Of a stretch of 64,000 nt of DNA, positions 1 to 9,264 are shown piece after piece. Each line of letters starts with the position of its first letter. The first letter of the stretch is position 1. Made by a program: the position numbers and the translations under genes. This DNA comes from Agapanthus africanus. Its lineage: Eukaryota; Streptophyta; Magnoliopsida; Asparagales; Amaryllidaceae. Under the pieces are notes generated by a model. That model saw only the letters and a program-made list of their open reading frames with translations. It was not told where the DNA came from and ran no database searches. Location of the stretch: contig JASDDO010000001.1 in the NCBI GenBank assembly GCA_030015575.1, positions 515,339,772-515,403,771 of the forward strand. The letters are read 5' to 3'.

Positions 1-2745
1 GCAAGTAAATTGTGCACGGAGTCATATCATGATGCAGCAATCCTACTGTGTAGTGACATGGCAATTATCGATGATGAAGTGTGTGAGCCGGCAAGCCGGT
101 GTACGTGGAGCATACGCATCATCGGTTATGGTGCTGGTGTCCTGACAGTATGGGTCTAATATAACATAAATCACAAGTATATAAGCATGTAATGCGCTAA
201 AAACAACGTGAATATATGGAAATGGAAAATTAAATGCAACAATAAGGAATCTACATTAGTTATACGAGTCATACAGTTTGTCATTTGAAATCACACGAAT
301 CGTGGTGTTTGGAAAATAGGGGGTACAGTGTTTTTAAGAAAAAAGGTATGTCCTTTGAAATACCCGTAGAATCCCTTGGCCTGTAATTAAAATACTCACG
401 ATTCGTTAGTTTTGAAAATAGGTATGACTCGAGTCTAGTCTATCATCTACTAGTAAACTACAAGACTAAACGAACACACTAATCGAAAGGGTAAGGGAAA
501 ACCACCTAAGTCTGAGTCGATATATATAAATATAATAGTCGGTGATCCCGCCTCAATAGTATCATACGATACAATATATAACATGACATTCTCGAGTCAA
601 GAGTGCGGATCTATTATCAATATAAATCTCGTACGGTAAATCCATCGTACGGCATCCCAATCTGGGTACGGGTCAAATCTCACATTTATCTCATCATTTA
701 TCTGGTATCCTTATCATCATAAACTGTATTAGGGGCACTGATCTAAGTCTAGTACAAACTGATACCATCTGCATATATATGCGTGTATAAAAACACACGC
801 CTAAAGGCCCGCTATAATCTCATGTCGTATCTCACCGTACGAATCAAAACATATCACCGATCTCATAGCATCATGCCTAAACTCATCGACTCATCTCCAA
901 GTACCATGTATAATCCTCATCATCCATATATAGGTATACGTGTGTATACACACACACACACACACACACAGTCCCATACCTATGTGTGATATATATACAT
1001 ATCCCCATATACGCACAAGTAAAACAAAGTAAGTATGTGCGTGCGTGTGGGTGTAAACCTTATTCTAGAGCTCGCGACTAAACTAACTAACGACACTATC
1101 ATCTAATTATACTAAAATTATCCATGACTCCCAAAGTCTATCTAGATAATCATAATCTCAAAATAAACATATGAATATATCCATATAATATGTACCCTAC
1201 ACCATACTACGAACTGCGGGGGTGGTATACGTCATCCACCCGACTTCCCCCGTAGATATATATATACTCACCTGTTCTTCGCTTACCGATACCGATGTCG
1301 CCACGCGCTTGCTTGTCATCTCGAAGTCATCGTGGGGGTACCTACAACCAATAACGTATTGTGCCGTATTAAAATCCAATTCAAAACCAAAACGACACAC
1401 GAATCTCACATAGGTCAAAACCTATGGTCTACTCACACAAAAGAGCCCAAAAAAACCCGATATCGATGTACAAACGTCAAGTGACCGATACTAAACACAA
1501 ATATCAAAACTTAAATTCATAAACATCACGAAATACAAGGCAGCAACCCATAAAAGTGTTCCCAGATTTTAGTTCAGGTCAAAACTAGGTGCACAAACAG
1601 TACTGGGGTGATGTATAGGGTGTATATGACCTACAGAAGGAACCTGGGCACCCAAATCCACCAAGTGGCCGGCCAATACCCCCTAAAATCCGGCCTGCTC
1701 GGTTCTAGGAGAGAATTGGGGCCTCGTACTTGCAGGAGGGTCTCCTAGGTCTTAATTTGGTCACTAAAGTTGTTTGCTTCTCTCATAAAATTCCCGGGTC
1801 ACTCCAGATTTTCCTGCACCCTCACATTACACACAAAACCGACATGAAAAGTTTCGGAATTGGGTTTCAGGTTTCAGTTCGTGATTGGTCTGGGTTTTAG
1901 ACGTTAGAGAGGGTTTAAGGTCACCAATAAAGCTCAAGTTCACCAACACAACTCAAGACTTCCTCAACCCTCTTCTAGGAATTTCAAAGTCCATCAAAAC
2001 TACACTAAAACGGTTCTAAACACATATGGATACTAAAGTGAATGAAATACAATACTAATGGCGATAAAAGTACCTTATTTGGCAACTCAAGAATATTCTT
2101 GAGTTGCCCTAAGTGCTCAAAATCCATCATTTCTTCGTCCAAAGTGCTTGTGATGATCTCGTGCATGTTTTTATTGAAGTGGAGATGAACTTTGGATGTG
2201 TTTTTAGTGGAGTTGTGAGGGGTTTGAGGTGGTGGGAGAGAGGGCAGCAGCCAAGGTGAGAGGGAGAGAGGAAATGATGAAGGAGAATGAAGGAAACAAA
2301 TGGGCATGGCTCTCTCTTGACCCCTCACACTCTCTCTCTTGCCCATACCTCATTATTTTACCCTTTTCTTTTCTTTTCTTATGTTTTCTTTTCTTTTCTC
2401 TTCTCATTTAAACCAAGCACAAATAAAAACCAAATGAAGCCATGGTTACAAAATGTAACAAATGTGAAAAATGACATGGTGCATGTCATGTGCACAAAAC
2501 AAGCTTAATGCACGATTAGCGATATTTAATCGCGATTAGCATTAAAATAGAGTATAATTAATTATAGAAATTTGTAATTTGCATGAATCATATAAAACGC
2601 TCTCATTTCAGCAATTCCTATAATTTTCCAAATTTTTTCCAATTTATCGGTATTTAATTATACCGCCATATTAAAATATTCATAATATTTATTATTAAAT
2701 TATAAAAATTCCCAAAATAATATTTTATTTTTCTGAAATGTTACA
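1..2745 (-). mobile_element. Terminal part of a minus-oriented Ty3-like LTR element, cut by the window edge
   Basis: The right edge ends in ATGTTACA. Read on the minus strand this begins TGTAACATTTCAG, a typical start for a plant Ty3/gypsy LTR. Immediately to the right lies a fragment of an unrelated LTR family, so 2745 is probably an outer element end. The stretch is AT-rich, has no sustained coding frame, and carries pyrimidine-rich runs near 2350-2400 and a CA microsatellite. I cannot locate the other LTR end, a primer-binding site or gag, so how much of 1-2745 is LTR and how much internal region is unknown. Short open frames here show no recognisable motif. Confidence 0.45.
949..970. repeat. 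CA/TG dinucleotide microsatellite
   Basis: About eleven uninterrupted CA units, followed by AT-rich alternating purine-pyrimidine sequence. A short open frame across this region is produced by the repeat and is not a gene. Confidence 0.9.
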
Positions 2746-3094
2746 TCTGCGTTCTAGGTCGCTCGGTAGAACTAGGGAGGCGTAGCTCGGTGAGAGACCT
2801 AAAAGAGGGTGGGAGGCTGGGTGGGAGGCTGAGCTAGTTTGGTTCGGCGATATCTTGGGAACGAGCTGGAAGGGCCGAGGAATCTCAGCGCGTAGAGGGG
2901 CTCGGAGACGAGCCCACGGTCATTTGTAAGGCGTGCATAAGAGCCTTCAGGGACCTATAGGAGGTCGGGGCAAATCTCGGGAAGATAGCCCGGAGAGAGT
3001 TTCCAACGCATAGTGCTTGCCCTGTTTGCGTGAGCACCAGGACACGTCATCTGCCACGTGTCATGATCTGAAGAGTTCCTACTTATGAGCATCA
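2746..3094 (-). mobile_element. LTR fragment of the A/B family
   Basis: The right part (about 3046-3094) matches the outer end of element B's LTR at 47215-47270: ACACGTCAT, GCCACGT, a TGATCTGA-like stretch, and a TATGAGCATCA end. The left part resembles B's GC-rich LTR middle (GAGCTGGAAGG, GCTCGGAGACGAGCC). Read on the minus strand the LTR starts at 3094 with TGATGCTCAT. The sequence next to 3094 is not purine-rich on the minus strand, so it does not look like a polypurine tract. This suggests an outer boundary or a solo LTR. The missing half was probably displaced to the left by the element ending at 2745. Confidence 0.6.
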
Positions 3095-3283
3095 TTAGAT
3101 GGGATGAAAACAGAGTCGTGTGACCTAATCAAATGTATGGATAAAGCCATAAAAATGATATGAAGAAAAGGGAAAAAGCTTGAATCATACGAATAAAGTA
3201 GGGTCTCATTGCTCAGTGTTCAGATATTCGTGGTTGCAACTTGAACTCAGTTGTCTTGACCTTTTCAAATTATATCTTTTACA
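3095..3283. other. Unassigned AT-rich spacer
   Basis: Between two LTR remnants. I see no gene, RNA gene or repeat in it. Confidence 0.5.
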
Positions 3284-4250
3284 AGCTGGGGTCAAAATTT
3301 ACACGCCATCTATCAAAATTAAAAATCAGAAATTAAAGATCAAAAGATTAAAGTTAAGGTCAACCAGTCAAAATCAACGCTTATGTGGATACGGATCCGA
3401 CTAACCCAGGCCTGACTACAAGCAGTTGGGCCACGTCCAAACTGCCTCCAGCCCATGCGAAGCCGACCACCGAAGAAGAAAAGAAAATAATTTTGTAGCG
3501 AATAAATAAAAATGTAAATTTTTGGGAATAAATGTAAAAGAATTGGGTAAAAATCCAAAGTTGTAAAGCCCAAGAGGCCAATTGTAAAATGCAAAGGCTA
3601 ATAAAGGGGATTATTCTTTCTCAATTATTGTTTAGGATTTTGTGCCGTCACTTTTCTCTCTCTCCCAGGTTCTTATCCTCGCTCTAAAATGTTCGGATAA
3701 AAACCTCTCATTTTTCCCTCTATCAATAGATTTTGATCTCAGAGCCCACACAAAAAAATAAATAAAATAAAGAAAGATCTCTTTATCTTTTCTTCCTCTT
3801 ATTCACCGGGATCTTAAAAACAAAAGAAAAAAAGACGCGAAAGAAAACACATCTCCAAAAATCCATTTGCAGCAAAAGCTGAAATCTAAAAAAAAAAAAG
3901 AGGGAACAACGATTTTATTATTATTATCATTCAAGATCCAATCCGGGGAGATAGTGCATCAAGCTATTCCCAGAGTCTTGAAGATCCAACAAAGTTTTTT
4001 TTTTGACCCAAACGGAGACGTTTGAGGGTGACCCTATTAAAGGGAACGCTTCCAAGCTTTTCCCTTAGGGAAACCCTCGGAAATGCGGATCTCGATCCGT
4101 TTTTCTATTTTGGTGGTTTAGAAATGCGGACTTCGGTTCGTATTTCCCTTTGGAATGCGGATTTCGGTTCGTACTTCCTTTTTGGTGGGTGTGGAGTTTT
4201 CTGTCCTTCATCTTTTCATACGATAAATCGACGAATTTAGCAGTTATGCC
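3284..4250 (+). mobile_element. Ogre/Tat-like LTR remnant, plus orientation
   Basis: The start GCTGGGGTCAAAATTTACAC resembles the LTR start at 62681 (TGTTGGGGTAAAAATTTACA). Both continue with a GGTCAACC/GTCAAAATCAA stretch and later with a short leader of pyrimidine runs and small hairpins. The two copies are highly diverged. No internal coding region follows, so this is a truncated or solo LTR. Its right limit is uncertain. Confidence 0.4.
4081..4178 (+). repeat. Three tandem UUCG/CUCG-loop hairpins
   Basis: Three consecutive units share ATGCGGA-(T/C)-loop-(G/A)-TTCG/TCCG. The middle one (about 4121-4147) pairs GAAATGCGGAC with GTTCGTATTTC around a TTCG loop. That is an 11-bp stem including G.U wobbles, with a C(UUCG)G-type tetraloop. 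The first (4081-4105) has a CTCG loop. The third (4152-4178) again has TTCG, with one bulged base. They lie where the transcribed leader of the LTR remnant would be. Confidence 0.55.
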
Positions 4251-5019
4251 GTCGAAACGTCGTCGAAATACGCATGCTTAGTCGGTTTACAAAATTAAAC
4301 AAAACAAATAAAAAATGTAATAATAAAACAAAATAAATAAGATAAGATAAGATGAACAAAATGAATAAAATAAAGTAAACAAAATATTAAACTATTATTC
4401 TTTAAAAACACAAAGAAAGAAAGAAAGAAAGAAGAGGCAGGAGCCGCCATTGGAGACCACCAAGAGAGGGCCCCTGCCCTCCCCCACACGCACACCACTA
4501 AGGGCTCCTACCGTCGGTGACCACGCAAGGGAGGTTCCTGAACCGCAAAGAAATAAAAATGTAAATGAATGAACAAAGAAATAAAACTTAAATAAATGGT
4601 CAAAATAAAAATGGAATAAAATGTGAACCAGTGAACAAAGAAATAAAAATGAAATGAACACAACTTACATTCATTTATTCTCCAAACACGAGTTGGCATG
4701 ATTCGTACAACCCGTTAATCGGAGGTTCCTTCGTCTTGGAGGGAGGAATTAATGGCAATGTTGTCCGCAGCTGCCCGATATTAGGATCCCCACAATCAAT
4801 AAACCCCCGCCCACCATAAACGGATGTAATCTGTACTGATAAGTGAGCGTATTCCTATTTAAATAGCGTGGCGAAAAACACTCTATGTTACGAAGTTAGT
4901 AAATATTGAACAAATTACATAAAAAGTATTTTATTTGGAACAAATTCAGCTCTTAACTAACCATACAAAACCTAACCTCTTGGGAAAATTAGTAGAGATT
5001 TTAGAAAGAAAATATAATT
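4251..5019. other. Low-complexity A-rich region without genes
   Basis: Long AAAATAAA-type runs (about 4295-4400 and 4545-4670), a GAAA microsatellite (about 4412-4434), and a short GC-richer island (about 4440-4540). The open frames in it are lysine- or phenylalanine-rich and come from base composition. I find no recognisable gene. Confidence 0.5.
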
Positions 5020-5636
5020 TGTTGGGTCGTTGAGCAAGACAAGACACCCGCTATCTTTAAGAAAATGATTTCTCCACCGCGGTGTAGATGGTCTCAACAG
5101 AAATCCTATCCATAAGATATAATGTCCAACTCAGTAATTTTCGAATCTTATAAATGCCACACTCTTTTATGGACTCGGGAATCAGATATCCAGATCCAAA
5201 CAAAAAACAAGAAAGAAGAAAATAAAATTTTGTTATATCTTAAATATGGAGTGATGTGCTCAATTTTTAGGGATTGAAGGGTTGTATACAGATTCATTTT
5301 CAATTATGACGAGAGGCCCAAACGTTTCATTACTTTGAACACACAATCAAAAGGTAAAAATATTCGTTATTAAATTTTTTTTGAGTTAAATGGTGATAAA
5401 GGCTTGATTAAATTAGTGAAACGTTTGATTTAATTGACCATTGAATCCCACTGAAATATGACCATTAACTATTAGCCAATTCAAAATTGTAATGGACCAT
5501 TTATGAGCCCAACACATAACCTCTTCAATTAGCACTCAAATTACACACATGCTCCAAAACAGAGACTAACTTGGAAACATTTTATAAAACAATTATTCAT
5601 ATTTCAAAAATAATTACTTAATTTATTATTCCAACA
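5020..5636 (-). mobile_element. LTR of the old minus-strand Copia element
   Basis: Bounded by TGTTGGGTCG at 5020 and ATTCCAACA at 5636. These form short terminal inverted repeats (TGTTGG...CCAACA). On the minus strand the LTR begins TGTTGGAATAATAAATT and is preceded by TTAGTGAGGAAT, a plausible polypurine tract. That makes this the 3' LTR of a minus-strand Copia element, whose pol remnants lie at 17605-18290 and 45571-46063. No target duplication could be checked, because the other LTR is not in the window. Confidence 0.6.
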
Positions 5637-5845
5637 ATTCCTCACTAATTTTCTAATAATAAAAAAAATATGAAAAAAAATAATTCAAAAAAAATGAAAA
5701 CAAAATTCTGGAAAATTATACGGTGCATACATATAGGCCTACTTCACCTTGAACCTTATGCTTATTCTTGAACAAGAATTACGAATATCAGACAATTGAG
5801 AAATTAACCCCAAATGTCAAAATATAAATGAATAAATGTTCACGC
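5637..5845 (-). other. 3' untranslated part of the old Copia element, left piece
   Basis: This stretch continues at 17605 once element A and its CACGC duplication are removed. It carries no frame longer than a few codons and is A-rich. Its position between a Copia LTR and the RNase H remnant makes it the 3' untranslated region. Confidence 0.5.
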
Positions 5846-6653
5846 TGATGATGCTCGATATCGGTGATCTCCCAGATTAGGACACGTGGCAGATGACGTG
5901 TTCCAGGGCTCACAAGAAAGGACCTACAGTGGCCGACCAGACCACTCCTGTGCCCGTCCTACGAGCAAACGCTGGCTCACCTCCGAGCCCCCAGCACAAT
6001 TGGCCTCCTGGGCCCCACAACTCGTCTCCGAGCTATCACAGGCCCGAGCCTCATCGGCCCTCTCAGCTCGCCTCCGGGCTCGAGCAGAACCGAGATACCT
6101 CGGCTCTCCCGCTCCTCTGCGAGCTCTCCCGCCGATGTCATCTTCCTCGGTCTCATCGGCCGACCAACAACACCGCTTGCAGGCGTAACCGCCATCCCGC
6201 GAATCTCGCCATGCACGAGATCTCCGCCGGCCACATCCCACGTTCCACGCCACCACGATCCCCCATTAACGAGCCTGTCTCGCCATTAATGGGAAGTCCC
6301 GATCATTACGCGGGCGTGACGTCGGGAGTGTAACGGCCGGCGTGATTCTCTCGCCTGCTTCGCCTGCTGCCACCGCTATATAAACCCCTCATTCAGACGG
6401 TTTAGGCAAGCCATTTTTACTCCACTAAGTCGTTACTCTGCTCGGATCTCTAGTCTAACTTGACTGTTGGAGGGTCCTCGATGGTACAACCACCCCGGGA
6501 CTTTCTTGCAGGTAGCTCGGCAACCACAACCTCAAACCCATTGAGATCCATACGCTTCAGGAGCGACAGCCTCCAGATTCAATCTCAGCCACCCATCGCC
6601 GCCATCAGCAGATCAACGGAAGGTAACATCTTGGCGCGATCCAGGTCGCGTCA
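5846..6653 (+). mobile_element. 5' LTR of element A (808 bp)
   Basis: Starts TGATGATGCTCG directly after the CACGC duplication and ends GGTCGCGTCA directly before the primer-binding site. A second copy flanks the interior on the right. It is GC-rich compared with the host sequence. Open frames across it on both strands (for example 5886-6333 and 5924-6256) reflect composition and also appear in the other LTR. They are not genes. Confidence 0.92.
6375..6386 (+). promoter_or_regulatory. TATA box of element A's 5' LTR
   Basis: GCTATATAAACCCC, followed by pyrimidine-containing sequence (CCATTTTTACTCCACTAAG) where transcription would begin. The same box is kept in the 3' LTR near 17322. The strand fits gag. 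Confidence 0.75.
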
Positions 6654-6655
6654 GC

Positions 6656-6673
6656 TGGCGCCGTATGTGGGAA
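6656..6673 (+). other. Primer-binding site of element A
   Basis: TGGCGCCGTATGTGGGAA lies two bases after the LTR end. The TGGCGCCG start is common in plant Ty3/Tat elements. I do not assign the tRNA. Confidence 0.65.
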
Positions 6674-6720
6674 CTCCTTGATTCCACAAAAACAAAAGTT
6701 CACTTTCGGATCTCAACCCA

Positions 6721-8456
6721 ATGGTGAGCGATCATCACGACGATCCAAGCACCAGCCGTCGCCTCCCCCTCAACGGAAGCGCGAACGAACCCCCTCCGCC
6801 GAATGCCATCAACGCCCTCGCCGGCCGCATAGACCGACTAGCGTCTGTTGTGGAGGCGCTAATCCGCGTCCAAACGGCAGGGCAAGATCACCAAGTCGCC
6901 GCTCCTCCGCCTCGGGGCCAGGACCCTTACAGGGGGAAGGAGGCTCCGTCCGCGTCGGCACCGCCGACCACCGCCTCGCTACCTCCCACGGCCGTGGATC
7001 TCCCGGGCCGATACGTTCTGAGACCCGCTGGGCGCCCCACAGTTCGACACCAAGGTCTGTCGCTAGAGCATCTTGCCCCGAGGTCCTCTGCGCACCTGTC
7101 CCTCCCGAGGAGATGTCTGTCAGCTTGCCTGTTACCAGACATGACCGACACCCTCTCCCTCGACGGGGTCGTGCAGACAGGACTCGCCGAGGCGGCTCGA
7201 AGGCCACCTCGCCGGTGGATCTAAGGAAGCTCATTGAGAGGAACCGGAGCCACGGCCGGACGCAGGCCTCCAACAGCAGAGGCCTGGGATCAGAATGCGC
7301 CGAGTCGTCGGGGTACCACGGCCGACTCGACGCCCTCGAGAAGAAGATCGAGGGTATGCATCGGGAAGGTCGCCGTTCGTGCGACAGGGCTAAGTATGCC
7401 GCCGACTCGCTCACCAAACCGTTTACCGAGGAGCTGCTCGTCGTCCACATCTCCTCCCGCAACAAACCCCTAAAGGTCTCCCTCTTCGACGACAAATCTG
7501 ACCCGAAGGACCACTCGGATGCATTCACCGCGGGAATGAGCTTCCAAGACAACTCCGACGCTTCCCAGTGACGGGCTTTCCCGGCCACTCTCATCCGCTC
7601 CGGGCGAGGCTGGTTCCGAAGACTCGAGCCGCGCTCGATCTCAACTTTCGACGAGCTGGCCACCCAATTCCTCGGCCACTTTGTCGGGAACAGGCATAAA
7701 AAACGCACCGTCGACCACCTCTTCACGATCAAGAGCGGGGACAAAGAGACGTTCAAAGTATACGTCACTCGCTTCTACAACGCCCTCCTTGAGGTCCCCG
7801 AGCACCGGGACGAGACGGTCATCACGGCACTAAGGTCTGGTCTTAGGCACAAGGAGTGATTACGCTCCTTTGCATTAGCGCAACCTAAGACCATGGCCGA
7901 GGTGAAGGCCTGGACCGAGCACGAGGTCCAACTCGAATCCGAGGTAAACGCAAATCTCCCCCGGGATGAGCAAACCGACCAAAAGAAGAGGGCAAGAGAA
8001 GAGAGAAGGGGACATGAGCGGTAGAAACCCTACCTCCCAAAATTCCAGAAGTACACCCCACTCAATGTCTCCCAGGCGGTGCTACTAGAGGAGACCAAGG
8101 GCGAGGGGTTCTTTAAGCTTCCCCCAGTCCCGCGAATGGCCTCAAAGCGAACCCGGGGCCCCTACCGCGGGTTCCACAGATCGCTAGGCCACTCTACGGA
8201 GAGCTGCAAACAACTTCGAGACTATATTGAAGAGCTCATCCGTTCGGGGCACTTCGCAGCGTATCTAAGGGACAAGCGGCAAGCAGACCACGAGCAAGAG
8301 CAGCGTCCCCCTCCCGCCGAGCTGACCATCGGCCAGATTATGGTAGTGTCAGTGGAGGATACGCCTGGTACCTACGAGGCTCGGTACCCTGTGCCGGGCA
8401 TAGATGACAACAGACATCCGGGGGGCTCAAGCTGCACGAATAAGAACATCTACTAG
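6721..8456 (+). pseudogene. gag: gag remnant of element A
   Basis: This encoded the nucleocapsid/capsid precursor that packages element RNA. The likely N-terminus (6721, MVSDHHDD...) lies in one frame. From roughly 7100 the homologous reading moves to the frame that ends at 8456, so at least one frameshift is present. In that second frame there are in-frame stops at 7569, 7857 and 8022. The middle region (about 7480-7960) has the plant Ty3 gag layout, with FDELATQFLGHF, KKRTVDHLFTIKSGD and VTRFYNALLEV. The C-terminal part has a degraded Tat-type knuckle (GFHRSLGHSTESC, about 8168-8208; first cysteine lost), followed by QLRDYIEELIRSGH. Element B keeps a related tail at 61074-61342. No protease or pol frame follows. 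The long minus-strand frame at 6809-7768 is a shadow. Confidence 0.85.
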
Positions 8457-8508
8457 CATGTATTTTCTTTTCGGAGCAATGTACATCTTTCTTGAGATCT
8501 TTTGTTTA

Positions 8509-8530
8509 TATAATAAAGGGATCAATAAAG
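8509..8530 (+). terminator. Poly(A) signals after gag of element A
   Basis: Two AATAAA hexamers (about 8511 and 8525) lie in an AT-rich stretch about 60 bp past the gag stop. This suggests a gag transcript that ends here rather than at the 3' LTR. Element B also has AATAAA runs just past its gag (61068-61085, minus strand). Confidence 0.5.
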
Positions 8531-8605
8531 CATTGCAGAAAAGAAAAGGAATCTTATTCATTCAAAAGCTACTATAGGCTCCTCAACCGTACATAAAAAT
8601 ATATA

Positions 8606-9053
8606 TTACAACAGCGAGGGAATCGAGTACAGAGAGCACTGTTCGTGGTACTCTGAAGATATTCCCGCCAGCAGAGCCCTCACGGCGTTTAACCTCTCCT
8701 TTCGATGACCCCCGCTAGCGTCGGCATCGAGCCTCAAGTGGAAGCACTCAAGGACGAACGCCTCCGAGCGATTTAGCCGGCTCGTAGAGATCAGGTCGAA
8801 ACGCCTCAAAGACCTCAGCTTGCCAACGGCCTCCTCTTTCAGCTGCTCGGAGGTTGTAGTGCCTCGGCGACGCCCTCCAGATGGAGTACATCAGCAGCTG
8901 AAGTAGGGAGGAGCGCCGGGGGAGCAATCGGCCGAAATGATCATCGATCCGGCCTGTCACCAACCGCGCCGTGTCATCATTGCAATACTGATCATAGAGA
9001 TACACGTTCTCGAAGCTTATGATCTCGGGGATGGTGAATGGGAAGTCCTCCAT
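8606..9053 (-). pseudogene. Small antisense ORF of element A, unknown product
   Basis: Two overlapping minus-strand frames read as one protein broken by a frameshift near 8750-8810. The first starts MEDFPFTIPEI at 9053 and runs about 100 codons. The second continues from about 8809 to 8606 (RRFDLISTSRLNRSEAFVLE... to a stop after SIPSLL). It is acidic-to-mixed in composition, with no transmembrane segment or known motif. A TATA box lies about 45 bp upstream, and the gene is convergent with gag. I do not recognise it. It could be a captured host fragment, a second antisense gene of the family, or a chance frame in GC-rich sequence. B has no counterpart in the corresponding place. Confidence 0.45.
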
Positions 9054-9097
9054 TCTTGCGTTTTGGGTGTGAGGAAAGGAGTCCTCAACAATCCCTC

Positions 9098-9108
9098 CAT
9101 TTTATAGC
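9098..9108 (-). promoter_or_regulatory. TATA box for the small antisense ORF
   Basis: The plus strand reads CCATTTTATAGC, so the minus strand reads GCTATAAAATGG, a near-consensus plant TATA box. It is about 45 bp upstream of the ATG at 9053, with a short A/C-rich leader between. Confidence 0.5.
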
Positions 9109-9264
9109 CCACAACGCCCCCGGAGTTCAATGGTCGCCCGCAACTATGCCGCCACACGGCAGACACGGCGCCGCTCGATGCGAAATCAAAACAACGCGAC
9201 TCCGGCGCTTCGCCTCCTCCATGCGTTCGTGGCACGTGTCAATCGCGACTGTCCATCTTCCCGA

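Noticed and set aside
783-989. 68-codon ORF ending in a threonine/histidine run
   Set aside because: The run is the CA microsatellite. No homology or gene context.
5886-6333. ORFs of 100-146 codons inside element A's LTR
   Set aside because: Located in LTR sequence, on several frames and both strands, with no motif.
6809-7768. 319-codon minus-strand ORF
   Set aside because: It is the GC-rich shadow of the gag remnant. The plus-strand frame has the gag motifs.
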